Shown piece after piece: positions 22,901 through 33,484 of a stretch of DNA of 64,000 bases. The notes beneath the pieces were generated by a model that had not been told where the DNA came from, made no database searches, and saw nothing but the letters and a program-made list of their open reading frames with translations. Position numbers and translations under genes: made by a program. The DNA lies in the NCBI GenBank assembly GCA_011032825.1, contig JAADJZ010000017.1:806001-870000 (forward strand), given 5' to 3'. Positions within the stretch are counted from its first letter, which is position 1. The number at the start of each line of letters is the position of its first letter. This DNA is from Massariosphaeria phaeospora. Lineage: Eukaryota > Ascomycota > Dothideomycetes > Pleosporales.

Positions 22901-23256
22901 AAGAGACGGTGCTTGGGCGTGAGCATCCAGACACGCTGGCGAGCATGAGTAACTTGGCGCTTGTGCTGGGAAGCCAAGGCAAGTACGAAGACGCGGAAGC
23001 GATGAACAGGCAGACGCTGGCGCTGTCTGAGACGGTGCTTGGGCGTGAGCATCCAGACACGCTGGCGAGCATATATTGCCTTGCTTATCTTCTCGCAAAG
23101 CTGTGTTGCTACCACGAGTCTCTTGCCCTGTACGAAAGAGCATGCGCTGGGTTTTACATTGTCTTTGGAGAGGATCACCCAATAACTCGAATGTGTCGCC
23201 AACATTATGCTACAGCTAGAATGGATGCAACAAAAGGCCACGCTAGCAAATCATAG
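19970..23256 (+). CDS. NLR-like STAND protein: SesA - NB-ARC - TPR
   Basis: Predicted fungal signal-transduction ATPase of the kind tied to nonself recognition, heterokaryon incompatibility or regulated cell death. Exons 19970..20592, 20801..20962 and 21018..23256 give 1007 residues in one frame; the first intron (208 bp, GTAGCT donor) is the least certain. Residues 1-150 form a SesA-like helical domain (MSGAEAITAIQLIGACLDIA). Residues 165-207 are Gly/Asn-rich (GAGNIFANEGGSPTNN, VVGGSYNRQINN) and resemble amyloid sigma-type motifs. NB-ARC follows: the P-loop GLGGVGKS (about 257-264) is created by the second splice, Walker B is LLVLDNADD (about 334-342), then VLVTSRTRRA and YMPLALVQAAAYI. Six nearly identical 42-residue TPRs and a cap end the protein. 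If the first intron is wrong, these are two adjacent genes. Confidence 0.8.
22372..23127 (+). repeat. Six tandem 126 bp units encoding kinesin-light-chain-type TPRs
   Basis: Units start at 22372, 22498, 22624, 22750, 22876 and 23002, each beginning ATGAACAGGCAGACGCTGGC. They encode AMNRQTLALxxTVLGRxHPx, then TLxSMSNLA and a variable VLVRQ or VLGSQ segment before GKYEDAE. Most bases are identical between units. Differences fall on a few codons and nearly all change the amino acid. The last unit diverges into the cap. Confidence 0.95.
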
Positions 23257-23862
23257 TATGAGAAGTTCAGAGAGATGTTCAGATAAGAGCCCTTAATACA
23301 GATTGATATGCTGTATAGCAGAGTACAATTATTTTACTTACACGTCTGTCTTACACGTCTGTCGTATCACCTACATTGCTACAACAGACGCGTGCAACGA
23401 GTAAGAATACAAGATAAGCAGGTCTTCCAGCGCAAGTGAGTCAAGCAGTTTACACTAGGTTAAGGCTTGTAGTATGAGATTCTAACTCTCGCTGCTCGCA
23501 TAGCTTAAATATCGCTATTATGCTCCTATAGAATGAGAAGAGGTGAGTAACTAGCAGGCATAATAAGCAGGAATGAAACGGACAAAAATACCAATGTAAT
23601 AGTAGGCACGTTTTGTGAAGGAAGCCTAGAAAGAGAGAGTTCAGAACAATGATAGGACAAGCGACTAAGCCACCAGGGTTCAGCATCACGTACCTATACC
23701 TAGTCCTGCTCCCAATCCGAGCCAGTTTTCTAGTGTGCTAGAGCTCTTAGCAAGAGCGCTACACAGCCGCACAGCTATTGCGCGGTAAGCAGAACGTATT
23801 TCTAGAAGACTTTAAGTGCGGATCAACTTTGCAGCTCAAGGCTGCTATCCCGAGAGTCTATA
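23257..23862. other. Intergenic region, no gene recognised
   Basis: A/T-richer stretch between the NLR-like gene and the next transposon. It contains a direct repeat of TTACACGTCTGTC at about 23337-23364. No coding or RNA gene was recognised. Confidence 0.4.
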
Positions 23863-25961
23863 CCGTGTCTGTGCGCGCGATGCGCGGATTCGCGCGATGC
23901 AACACCAACACCAAAAACGCTCTACTAGCAAAAAGGCAATAGAGCTACCCACAAGCAATATTATTACAGGTGTTTAGATCAACACTATATTAATCCTCGC
24001 GATTAGTTTACACTATTTATATCTATCAGGAAGCTTAACGTTGCGGCCGCGACGCGTAGAGATAGCTAGGGTGCCAGATGCGCCCTCTGAGGCCTCCTCA
24101 ACATCTAGAGTATTAACACCACGTTTCTGACGCTTTCTGCTCTGTAGAGATAGCTGAGACGCCTTTCTCTTGCCCTTTTGGGATAGTTGTAGAGCTTTTA
24201 TAGCGTCGCGAACCTCTTTCTGGCGAGCGCGCTCTGCTGCCTTTTCTGCTTTCTCCTTCTCCTTCGCTACCTTAGCTGCCTCCCGCGCTACACGCTTCTC
24301 CTCTGCAATTTTCTCCTTGTACAGCTTAGCTGCCTTCCTTAGCTCTGCTGTCTCTGCTTTTTGAAGTTGCTGCTCTTGATTTTCCTGCTCCTTGATTGAC
24401 TGACGAACACGTGCCTCCATTACCTTCCTTGGTAACCAGAAGATAGCCCCACTATGATACTCCTGGCGCTGTTGAAGGTCTAGAGCTTTGCTCTTCTTCT
24501 TACGCTTCTTCTTAATAGATAGAGCCTGCTTAAGCCCATCTATCTTATGCTTGAGTAGGTCATTTTGGACAGATAGGTAGTGGAGCGATTGACGAAGCTT
24601 CTGTGTATCCTTACTGCTCTGATCACTTACTACAGAGCGTACAAGCCTATCCATCTTTCTCCAATCATGATCGCTAAGTGATGATAAAGAGTTTTCTCTT
24701 GATTCTTGAGCTTTAGTGAATCTATTGAGGATAGGATTAGGATTAGGAGGTGATATGCCTGTTGCTCTAAAAGAGCTAAGGATTGTCGATTCCTTAAAGG
24801 AAGTCTCCCACGCCTTCTAGAATAGTGGGAAGAAGTCGCCTTTAGTGATAGAAAGGAGGCCTTGGCTTGTTTGAAGGTAGTTTGATAGTTCTACTGGGTA
24901 GGCAGTTGATAGAGGCTTGAACATCGCTACATCGAGTGGCTGAAGCGTATGAGTCGAATGAGGAGGTAGGATAACAAGGAGAATCTTGTTCTGATCACAG
25001 TAGTCGATGAAATCCATAGTGATATGGGATCCGTGGCCATCTAGGATTAGGAGTCGATAAGATCGTCGGGTCTTCTCTTTTGTACAGCGATCAAACACCT
25101 GCTCAAGCCAGGCAAGTCCAATATCGTTGTTCGTCCAGCCAGAGGGTGATGAGGTGATAAAGACTGGGTGTTCTCCTGCTTGGATATCGTCTACCTAGCT
25201 TGATTGAATGCCCTTGTTCGCAGCCTCATAGATAAGGCTTGGAGGCAGAGCAGATCCATCAGCGCATATACATGCTAGGAGCGTAATCCATGCGCGATTT
25301 CCATCCTGAATTGATGCCCTAACTTCCTTCTTCTCCCACATTCGTCTACTAAATATCCTCTTTGATCTACCAATAATGCCGATTAGGAAGCCTTTCTCAT
25401 CCATATTGTAGGTATGACGAGGATCTATCTGATATTGCTCAATCTTGCTGTGTAGAAGATGAAAGTAGAGGCGATATTTATCCTCTGAATCAGCTTTGTG
25501 GCGATTGCTGTCCATGCCGACTGTCCATTGTGATATGAGATGAATGCTGTGTCGGTTGATAAAGCGGGTAACCCAGCTCTCGCTAACTAGCTCTTTCGCT
25601 ATTGCAGAGGCAAAATTCCGTATCATCTCTCTAGTAGGAGGTGTATGTCTCTCTGTAAGTCTTTTGATATATCGTACAAGCTCCTGCTCTTGCTGTGGGT
25701 TGAGCTTTTGTTGATTGATTGCCTGCTCTTTGTGTGGACGCGTTTTAGCTTGGTGCCTTCGTGATAGAGTTGAGGGCCAAACACTATGCTTGGCTGCGAT
25801 CTTTCTATACGAAAAGGTCTCCCTAGGGCTTAGCGATTCTATCTCTGCAAGTGCATCATCAATCGGAGCCATATTGGTGGAGTTATCGCGTGTTGAAATT
25901 AGGGGTGTTTTGGTGTTGGTGTTGCATCGCGCGAATCCGCGCATCGCGCGCACAGACACGG
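23863..25961 (-). mobile_element. Fot1/pogo-type DNA transposon with perfect 54 bp TIRs
   Basis: 2.1 kb element bounded by TA (23861-23862 and 25962-25963). The terminal inverted repeats 23863-23916 and 25908-25961 are identical over 54 bases (CCGTGTCTGTGCGCGCGATG and onward) and contain inner palindromic GCGCG runs. The transposase is on the minus strand and fills nearly the whole element. Identical TIRs and a nearly intact frame indicate a recent copy. Confidence 0.94.
24013..25872 (-). pseudogene. pogo/Fot1 (DDE_1) transposase with two nonsense codons
   Basis: A single frame of 620 codons from the ATG at 25872 (MAPIDDALAEIESLSPRETF) to the stop at 24013 is interrupted by only two TAG codons, at about 25195 (after ANKGIQSS) and 24817 (after GDFFPLF). 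Both are where Trp is expected (SSWVDDI, LFWKAWETSF). TGG to TAG is a G-to-A change, equal to C-to-T at CpA on the other strand, the RIP-preferred context. Domains: pogo HTH and CENP-B-type HTH (LNPQQEQELVRYIKRL), WVTRFINRH, NMDEKGFLIG (first Asp), LLILDGHGSH (second Asp), PPHSTHTLQPLDVAMF, and a Lys/Glu-rich coiled tail. Otherwise colinear and full length. The copy cannot make a complete transposase unless the stops are read through. Confidence 0.92.
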
Positions 25962-25963
25962 TA

Positions 25964-26548
25964 TACCTCTAGCCTGTTGTTGCGTTTGTTGTGTTGGGGG
26001 ATGTCCGCGGCGTCCCGCCACGCAGGGTGTCCCGTTACGCAGGGACGGACGTTAGCGCATCATCATGTCTGGTATCAAGGTCGTCATTTGCACACGTTCA
26101 ATTGCCACGCGGGGATGTGCGAACGTTGATAATTTATCGTTCTCGGGCGATCGTAGACGGGACGCGGGGCTCGGACTGTCAGCCTAACTGCATCTAGAAT
26201 GACGTGACAGGCTGCGCTAATTTGGCTCCGAGATGCGGCAGGCTCCGGCGAGATAACGGTGCGTCTCGATACATTTTGCCAATGCTGCGAGCTGCGAACG
26301 AGTGCGGGGACATGGGGTGGGGCAGACGAACGAATGTGAACGGTGCCGCTTGCAGAACGGGTATTTATCGGCGGAAGACAACGGATGTAGTGATCGAGCG
26401 AAGTGGTTCTTGTGCGATGCGAGAGTCGATACGAAATCCAGTGTTCATTCATACCTAAATTTGTCTGCAATAGCGGTGCGAAACTTGTATACAGGCCACA
26501 TTCCCTTGGCGCTCGATATCTCTCTCATTCATCGAACTTCATGTCAGG
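25964..26548. other. Intergenic region, no gene recognised
   Basis: Lies between the transposon and the 3' end of the transcription factor gene. At 26012-26046 two similar units (GTCCCGCCACGCAGGG and GTCCCGTTACGCAGGG) form a short imperfect direct repeat. No gene is supported. Confidence 0.4.
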
Positions 26549-28504
26549 CTAGATGGACGATGACGAGGCATAGTTCATGCGCGCCGCTTCCCAGTCGACT
26601 GGCAAGACGATGCCGCTATAGATGTCGATTTGAGAAGAAGAACCGACAGGCCATAGCAGCTCGTCGCGCGGAACCTCAATCTCTGCGGCTGAGTCGGCGT
26701 TACAGGTGCTCTCATGTGCAACGAGACTCTGACGGGCGATGAACCGGGCCTCCTTTGTCATCTTCTTTACGAGCGGCCAGAAAGATCCCATTCGGTTGAG
26801 GTATCCGATGCTGAGCCGGACCCGGTCACGGCCTATTGACTGGGCGTGGTCTTCGAGGAGATTTTTGCACGCGGATATCTGTGCTGTGACGACGGACGCG
26901 GTGATGCATGCGGCGAAGATGTGGTGCCGCTCGCCATGACATGGGATTGCAAGAAGTTTCGTCTGCGACTCAATAGCTTTGAGTGCTCGAGCTGTATGCA
27001 TATTCCGGCCGGACTTGGGCGGCTGTATGAAAGGCACTGGAGAGACGAAGCTCTCTGTTGAAAGTTCTTCAATGCTGTATGTTAAGGAGGAGAATGGACG
27101 ATGCGCGGTAATTGTCACGCTGTAAACATTAGCACCCCCAACAGCTGAGAAGGGGTAGCGAGTCTTACATTCCTGCAAGCTGGTGAGCGAAGAACATAAC
27201 CTCGTCAATATCTCCGTTTCCCTGTTGTGGTTCCCTTTTACAATGGGGAAGCAGTGATCTCCAGACCGCCACTTTAGTATCTACTGTATTAATAAAATCG
27301 TCATCGAAGTATCCCATCTTTAAGAAGCTGGTCATGACTAAAAGGCAAGTGGAGTTAGCATACGTTGACGCAGGTGCCTAAGAGCGTATGCATAACAACT
27401 TCTGGCTGAGAAGCAGGCCAACGCGAAAGGCATACGTACTGTAAGTGACTACTCGGCAGATATCGGCCGCATACGTAAGTGATGAGTATATCACCTCAAC
27501 GTCCGCAAACTCTCTGGTATCATACTCTTGCCAGGTAGATGGAGGTGGTATTTGCTAGAACAAGATACTTTCAGCAGACTTTTTCATATCAATATTGAAA
27601 TACTTACACCCGATTCGTAGTGGACATCTTCGCATGGTAAATCGACAGACTCAGGTATGTCCCGCAAAGCAAACGTCGGGTTGTTCACTACCACCGCGAG
27701 GTGCTGGTCAATCAGCTTCAAGACGTACCACGTCCTTCTCCAGGATTCTTCGAGCACGGGATTCCATTCTCCATACGTGCTCGCAAAAGCTCGTGTGTTC
27801 ATCTGCAGTTCCAGAGCCATGTCGATTGCGGCATCAAGCGTCAGACGTGACTCGAGTCTCAGATCCCAGTGATATTGAGCAACCGAAAAGAACATAAGTG
27901 CCTGAACAGTAAAAGGGCTTCTCGGTAGTATTGGCCGAGACAGGGCTCGTAGCGCTGTTTCGTAATGTGGTTCTGACGGAGTCCAGGCTGCGTAGACGGA
28001 TCCGATCCATTGCATCACGAGTAATAGGTCCTCCAGTCCGTGTTTATCGTTCATTTTCCTCTGGCATAGGTAATGCAGTGGTAAAGTAGCGGGCAACCCA
28101 GGCCAGAAGTTCTCATAAAAAAGGTTGAGCAGTCGGTCAGTGCTAACTTGAAATGCCATGGTGCTACAAGATTCAAAGAGGCTCAGATCGTTAAATTCCG
28201 GGATCGCGATGGAACCTTTCTCGCTCTCAACGTTTACGGTTGACCCATTGGACGATTGATGATCCTGCTCGGGGCTTCCATGAGAGTGTACGACTTGGCG
28301 ATGTAATTTGAGTTTCCGTCGTGCCAACTGCTCCTTAGTAAGTCCGCCGCGTCGAGACTTATGGAATACACACTCCTTGCCATCGCGCCTGCAGCGGTGG
28401 CATATAGGCTGGTTAGAGTCGCACTTTACGTGCCGGTCGCGACACTGCACGCATGCCAGTGCATTACGATTGGCCGATCTGGTGTTCGAGGGGCAGGGAT
28501 CCAT
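26549..28504 (-). CDS. Zn2Cys6 fungal transcription factor
   Basis: Nuclear DNA-binding regulator. Four exons (28504..27608, 27554..27440, 27337..27169 and 27119..26549; introns 53, 102 and 49 bp) give 583 residues. The zinc cluster near the N-terminus reads CVQCRDRHVKCD, then CHRCRRDGKECVF, the C6 spacing of the GAL4-type binuclear cluster. It is followed by a basic linker. The middle region (FYENFWPGLPATLPL, WRRTWYVLKLIDQHLAVV, DIPESVDLPCEDVHYESG) matches the fungal-specific transcription factor domain, and the small exons add EYDTREFADVEVIYSSLTYA and the CRVV segment. I chose the ATG at 28504, close before the zinc cluster; the frame stays open upstream. Its target genes are unknown. The neighbour upstream encodes an NAD biosynthesis enzyme, but no link is shown. 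Confidence 0.92.
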
Positions 28505-28868
28505 GAGGCAGTCCGAAGAAAAATACTCTGATGTTGCAGCTTTATATTCAGTACTATATGGTTTGAACTCGAAACGAAGAGATGAAGTGGGATGAACAGT
28601 GTGGTGATGGCATATAATCCAGCTGAAAGAGCCGCGGAGCTGGAGTTTGATTAAGATCTCTGCACTAACCCAATGTGGCCTGATCGGAAAACAACGGAAT
28701 GTGTTGGATGTGTGTTTCACCGCGGCTGACTTGACGCTGACGTTCGAACCACCATTTCAACACGCATCTACGAACCTAATTAAGAGGTCTGAATGGGCTG
28801 ACTGTGTACTGAGGTCTCCTGAGGTTGATATGGATCGGATGTTGCATAACGTTACCCTAAACCCCCTT

Positions 28869-29907
28869 TCAGACTCCAACGCTTTCACCACTGTCTTTCT
28901 TCGTCTCCTTTCCCTTCGGCACAATCTTCAGAGAAAAGTCGACATGCTTTACACCTTGGTGTATGCTGCTTGTGCTCACAATGTCGACATCAGGGCAGAC
29001 ATAAGGCTCAACGTTCTCTTCCGTCAACCCGCCACTGACCTCCACCAAGAAAGCCTTTCGGTCTCCCGTCCCTCTTCCCCATTTGTCCTTCAGCTGGGCC
29101 GCCGCTACTTTAACACCGTCAGGAGTGAAGTTGTCCAGCATAACAATATCTGCACCTGCAGCTATCGCTTCGTCAGCTTCTTCAAAGCTCTGGCACTCAA
29201 CTTCGACTTTAATGGCAAAACCGCCAGCGGACTTGGCGGCGCGTACGGCATTGGTGATGCTACCGGCAGCAACGATATGGTTGTCTTTGAGCATAGTCAT
29301 TGCTGATAGATCCACGCGATGGGCGTCGACGCCCCCGACAAGCATACCGTACTTCTCGACCAGACGGAACCCGGGAGTAGTCTTGCGTGTTCCGGCGAGG
29401 ATGTTTGGGTAGCCTGATTTGCGGAGAAGAGTGAGGACGCGGTTAGACTTTGTGGCTATTCCAGAACAGCGCGCTAGAGTGTTGAGTGCGACTCTCTCTC
29501 CGAGCAGCAGTTTCCGCACTGGGCCTCGTACTGTCGCACAGTGTTTGATAGGTTGGATTGCCTCTCCTTCCTTGACGTGCCACTCTACTCTAATATCAGT
29601 CAGCCCGATTGTACGACACCTGCAATGTCTATACACACGTGCAGTCAAGCTGTCGAAAAACCTCGTCGAAGAACGGGACCCCTGCTACCATACCCTGACT
29701 TGACATTAGTGCAGGATCGCAAAGAGGAGTAATCTAGCTGACCTCGCTCTTTCCGAGTAGCTTAGCTTCCGATATCTCCTCTCCAACTACGAAACCTCCA
29801 TAGTCGAAACTGGGTGTGTCCTCTTCCAGCCATTCCGAGACTAGCCGTTTGTACGTCTGCGGGAGGAGATGCGCCACTGCGCCGTTGGCTGGCGCGCCTT
29901 CTACCAT
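28869..29907 (-). CDS. BNA6: Nicotinate-nucleotide pyrophosphorylase (quinolinate phosphoribosyltransferase)
   Basis: Converts quinolinate and PRPP to nicotinate mononucleotide, CO2 and pyrophosphate in de novo NAD synthesis from tryptophan. Exons 29907..29743, 29694..29639 and 29589..28869 (introns 48 and 49 bp) give 313 residues. The spliced N-terminal part reads [20 protein letters not shown] and then [20 protein letters not shown] followed by EWHVKEGE, exactly as in family members. Catalytic-core motifs are [51 protein letters not shown] and EVSGGL. Length is normal for fungal QPRT. The tail is Lys/Glu-rich. No disruption is seen. Confidence 0.96.
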
Positions 29908-30447
29908 ATCAGGCGTTCAGTTATCCTGGAATTTCTCTTACCGAAATCAGAGCGACGAAGATGGAAGTAGGACAGTGAATGAGTGAACCGTAAGTGTTCG
30001 GCAGTCGGCTCGAACTAAGGTTATCGATAAGGTTAGCGGCGGCACTAGGCGGCTGGGGATCGGAGCTGCACCTCGACATTCCTCGCCACATTTCAATATT
30101 CAGCACATCATGAACATTCAGCTCTGAGTTGATATTTTGTTCTTGGAAAGCTCACGTGGTTGAAAAGTCCACTCTCTCACCCCCTGCCATTCTAGGAAAC
30201 CCTTGGATTTGCTCCGTAGTACATGGCAACGTTACCTCCTCTCATGGCATACTTTCATTCATATCTTTTTACGCTGACGCTTTCCTTTTTCGTATCAAGT
30301 TGGAGAGTAGCGTATGAAGGTAGAAGAGCATTGGATGCCTGGAACGAACACTAGCGAACGCTTATAACGCAGGAAGGTACGAAGCACACCAAACCAGACT
30401 CCGTCGCCTAGTACACCCACACATCACCTCTTTGCGAAAAGCGCTGC
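29908..30447. other. QPRT upstream region
   Basis: Should contain the QPRT promoter. No gene or clear repeat was recognised in these 540 bases. Confidence 0.4.
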
Positions 30448-30990
30448 GTGTCACTCGTCATGGCGGGAGGCCATAGACTTCAGGCAACTCTACCAGATAT
30501 GCTGAGTGGTCAAAAACCTTGTCCTTTTTCCCAACGCTACAATGCTCAATGGCGACTTGATCTTATGACTGAGCGGCAAATCCTCCAGAAGAAGGAGGTC
30601 AGGGACCTTGCAGCAGGACCGCCTGTGTCTGATTTGGAAAGAGAGGAAGCTGCGGCTAAGATTGAGGATTTGAGAGGCAGGATTCATCCGGATTGTCTCG
30701 ATACTAAAGACATTACGGCAAGCCACATCGCCCTGAACGAACTCGCTTACTGGCGTGGCTTCAACTTTTGACGGCCCTCCAGGCAAGAACACTGCCTACA
30801 TCAACAAGCTTCGCACTCGACTCCTTGCTATCGCCCGTCACATCGTCACGGGTACACTCTCTTTTGACTCTATTGAGAAGCGCTCGCCAAAGCCAAACAG
30901 GAACGGGTAGTCCTTGTACAGCAATTAAGAAACTCGTACTAGAGTTAGCGAGCAGGACGAATACCATTCGCGCAGCGCTACAGCGCTAAG
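30448..30990 (+). pseudogene. Broken copy 1 of an unrecognised coiled-coil gene family
   Basis: The first frame reads SGQKPCPFSQRYNAQW, RQILQKKEVRDLAAG and LEREEAAAKIEDL, and ends at RGFNF. A shift of frame then gives KNTAYINKLRTRLLAIARHI and TGTLSFDSIEKRS before another stop. The first part resembles the minus-strand sequence at 31557-31862 and the second resembles the start of 32180-32771, so these pieces once formed one gene. I do not recognise the family. Frameshift and stops make this copy a likely pseudogene. Confidence 0.55.
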
Positions 30991-31007
30991 TAGCATCTTA
31001 ATTCTGA

Positions 31008-31140
31008 ACTCCTTACTAAACAGCAAATCCTCCAGAACAAGCAGCCAGGAACCTCGCAGCCGCAGAACCGACTTCTCCTACCGCAGAAAGAGATAAAGTA
31101 GCAGCTAGAATTCAGCATTCCAGGAGTAGCATTATGAGGA
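31008..31140 (+). pseudogene. Broken copy 2 (short fragment) of the same family
   Basis: Translating across frames gives QQILQNK, then ARNLAAAEPTSPTAERDKVA and ARIQHS. This parallels RQILQKKEVRDLAAG and LEREEAAAKIEDL of copy 1. It is only about 130 bases and frameshifted. Confidence 0.5.
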
Positions 31141-31215
31141 GATCGCTCGCTCGCTCGCCGTCATGCTGGCAGGATCCATTTCCGATGACAACAATAGACT
31201 CAAGGGAACCCTCCT

Positions 31216-31280
31216 GACAGTATAGGGCTTTCTAGCAATAGGTAGAGAGTGTACCTATATCTTTGCAAAGCCCTACTGTA
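31216..31280. repeat. Small palindromic dispersed repeat
   Basis: ACAGTATAGGGCTTTCTAGC with AATAGGTA is mirrored by TACCTATATCTTTGCAAAGC with CCTACTGT, making a foldback of about 65 bases. Related half or whole copies are seen at 9977-10010, 39376-39431 and 40513-40548. No target duplication was resolved. Confidence 0.55.
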
Positions 31281-31556
31281 TCTAGCATACTAGGCAATGT
31301 CTAGTTCAAGCCTGTCACCTAGGTGGGTATTGGAAACGAATAATGCGAGGGAGGTGCCGCATCTCGATGATCCTCACTAGCTCTCTTTCACTCTTTCACT
31401 CTTTCATTATAGTATGTTTTGCATTTGAATTGACAATCTATTCTAAGAAAGTTTACATGGTCAAGCAAAAGCTCCCTCATTTCATGCCAACATGTTCTTC
31501 TTTCCATATTCTCCATAATCGAAATTGGCTTTGGGGTTGTTAAGTCGAACATCGCG

Positions 31557-31862
31557 CTACCTAGGAAGGGTGCAGCGGGTTAGCTCTTGCGACGTTGAGT
31601 CGGGTTGGCCAACCGTACTCGAGCGTGGACGGGGTGCGGTGAGCGATGGGGTGCTCTTACGAAGGGATCCGGGTTGGTCCCTATAATGCAGGTGAGAACA
31701 ATCGATCCTAGCGGCTACCTCCTCTCTTTCTACATTAGAAGCAGCCGGTCCAGCTACTGCTAGGTCCTTCGCCTCCTTATTGGGGAAAAGGTGCCTTCGA
31801 GTCGAGCCGCCATCGGCGTTGTAGCATTGGGCAAAAGGACGGGGTTTCTGACCAATGAACAC
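31557..31862 (-). pseudogene. Broken copy 3 of the unrecognised family, inverted
   Basis: The minus strand reads IGQKPRPFAQCYNADGGS, NKEAKDLAVAGPAAS and VEREEVAARIDCS, colinear with SGQKPCPFSQRYNAQW, KKEVRDLAAG and LEREEAAAKIEDL of copy 1. After that the sequence loses similarity. It lacks the later KLRTRLLAIARHI part, which instead lies in the opposite orientation just downstream at 32180. Confidence 0.55.
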
Positions 31863-32179
31863 GTCTGGCAGAGTGACCTAACGTTTGTAGTTTCCTGCTA
31901 TATCAAGCGACACGCAGCGCTGTTCGTAAAGAGCCGGAACTGAAGTGTCGGTGTAGTGAGCGACAGAGTCTGATTCGGCCTGCTTCGCACCTTCCCTCCG
32001 CGACGTGGCCCCACTCCACCTATCCTTCCAGCATTCCCAGCGCTCGCCAGTGCTCGCTCTAGGCACCCAACACTCTCCTCATTTCATACGCCAACTCCCC
32101 GTACGTCGATCGACTTGCAGTAAATCGAGGGCTACTAGCTGGTTGGCCGCCCCGACAGTGCTCATATTTCTAACTGACG

Positions 32180-32771
32180 GTGAACAAGAACACTGACTAC
32201 GCGTGCAAGCTCCGCACTTACCTTCTCGCTATTGGCCGACACATCGTACCCAACATGCTCCCCATCGACTCGGTCGAAGTAGCTCTCGACCAATGCGAGG
32301 CTCTCGAGGCAGATCAAGACGAGCTCGTCAAGGCCAAACAGCAACGGCTCGACCTCCAAGCATTGAACACCCAGCTTGAGAACCAGATCGAAATTCTAAA
32401 CTCCCAGATATCGACCAAGGATGCTAGGATCGCTCTGCTCGAAACCCGGTTGACCGAGAAGGACGCACAAGAGAGGAACGACCGACAACAGCTCAACCAG
32501 CGTCTCCGCCGAGAGACAGATGCAAAGCTTAACTGGAAGACCGGCTTCGAACAGCTGGAGCGCGCCAACGGAGCCCTCGTGGTTGGAACGAATGGCGTGA
32601 GCTGAACACGAAGATTAGAGTACTCCTAATCAACGCCCTCGCCTCACGCACCCAAGAGCTGGCCGAAATGGAGGCAGAGTTCGTCGAGTTGTGGGGCAAG
32701 TGCCAGATTCTACTACGTGTGGTCGACGACAAATTTGGCTCGACAGGCGGCAGGGAGGATGAGCTGTCCTG
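32180..32771 (+). pseudogene. Copy 4 of the family: coiled-coil ORF with one frameshift
   Basis: Reads KNTDYACKLRTYLLAIGRHI, then VEVALDQCEALEADQDELV and a heptad-rich coiled coil (QLENQIEILNSQISTKDARI, ETRLTEKDAQERNDRQQL) to LERANGALVVG. A frame change at about 32590 is needed to continue as EWRELNTKIRVLLINALASR, LAEMEAEFVELWGKCQILLR and the stop at 32771. Apart from that single shift it is open for almost 600 bases, so it is the best-preserved copy. The function is unknown; no domain was recognised beyond the coiled coil. Confidence 0.5.
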
Positions 32772-33484
32772 AGGTCTATAGGTAGTACATACATGAATGT
32801 AGTTCTTGCTCGGAGAACCAAGATTACAGTCGGGTGGCTACCCCTGTTCGTCATCGTCCAAGATGTCGTTAAATCGACCTTGTCAGCAAATATGTTTACG
32901 CCGATGCCATCGATGGTGGCATCGACAGTGGCTCGGTCTCCCATTCACAGCCGGTGTCTTGTAGACGGTACAGAACCGCTTGAGTGGGCATGCAAAGCGT
33001 TGTAATCTTTTCGGACTCGTCCTCGGGATCCTTGGTCATAGCGAGCGGTCATTTGTGGTATTGGCGGATCTCTCCACGCCGGCCAATCTACTACATAGAG
33101 GCAATGCAAACCGGCAACAACCGGCATCGTGCCGAGTGTATCCACACCGCTCCCCCAGATGGTGCGACCTCAGGTTTGGCGCCATTTATTCACTGTCACG
33201 TCGGAACAAGTTATGACGATGATTCTTCGACCATATTGCAATGCCCACACGGTCGTCGACACATGCATCAACGACGTCACAATGACTCGTCATGTGAACA
33301 AGGAACTTGCCGAGTTTCTAGGCTAGGAGATGGTGTTGGTCGAGGAGGCAGGTGCGATAGGGCGGTCAAGAATCTGTTTGCAGCTAGCCGAAGTTCGCAC
33401 CTTCTCTTTTCCTCGCGCACACCATCCATCCTCTCTGCCTCCAATCTGTTTTCTCTTCATTGCCTGACCTTACCATTGCCCTCA
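32772..33484. other. Upstream region of the hypothetical gene
   Basis: No conserved protein was recognised. An open frame from 32984 runs into the gene starting at 33485 but lacks recognisable content before that ATG. It probably holds promoter and 5' UTR. Confidence 0.4.

Noticed and set aside
22023..23241. Long repetitive open frames opposite the TPR repeats
   Set aside because: They only mirror the 126 bp repeats and have no independent support.
26012..26046. CRISPR-like or iteron array
   Set aside because: Only two imperfect 16-base units, in a eukaryotic context.
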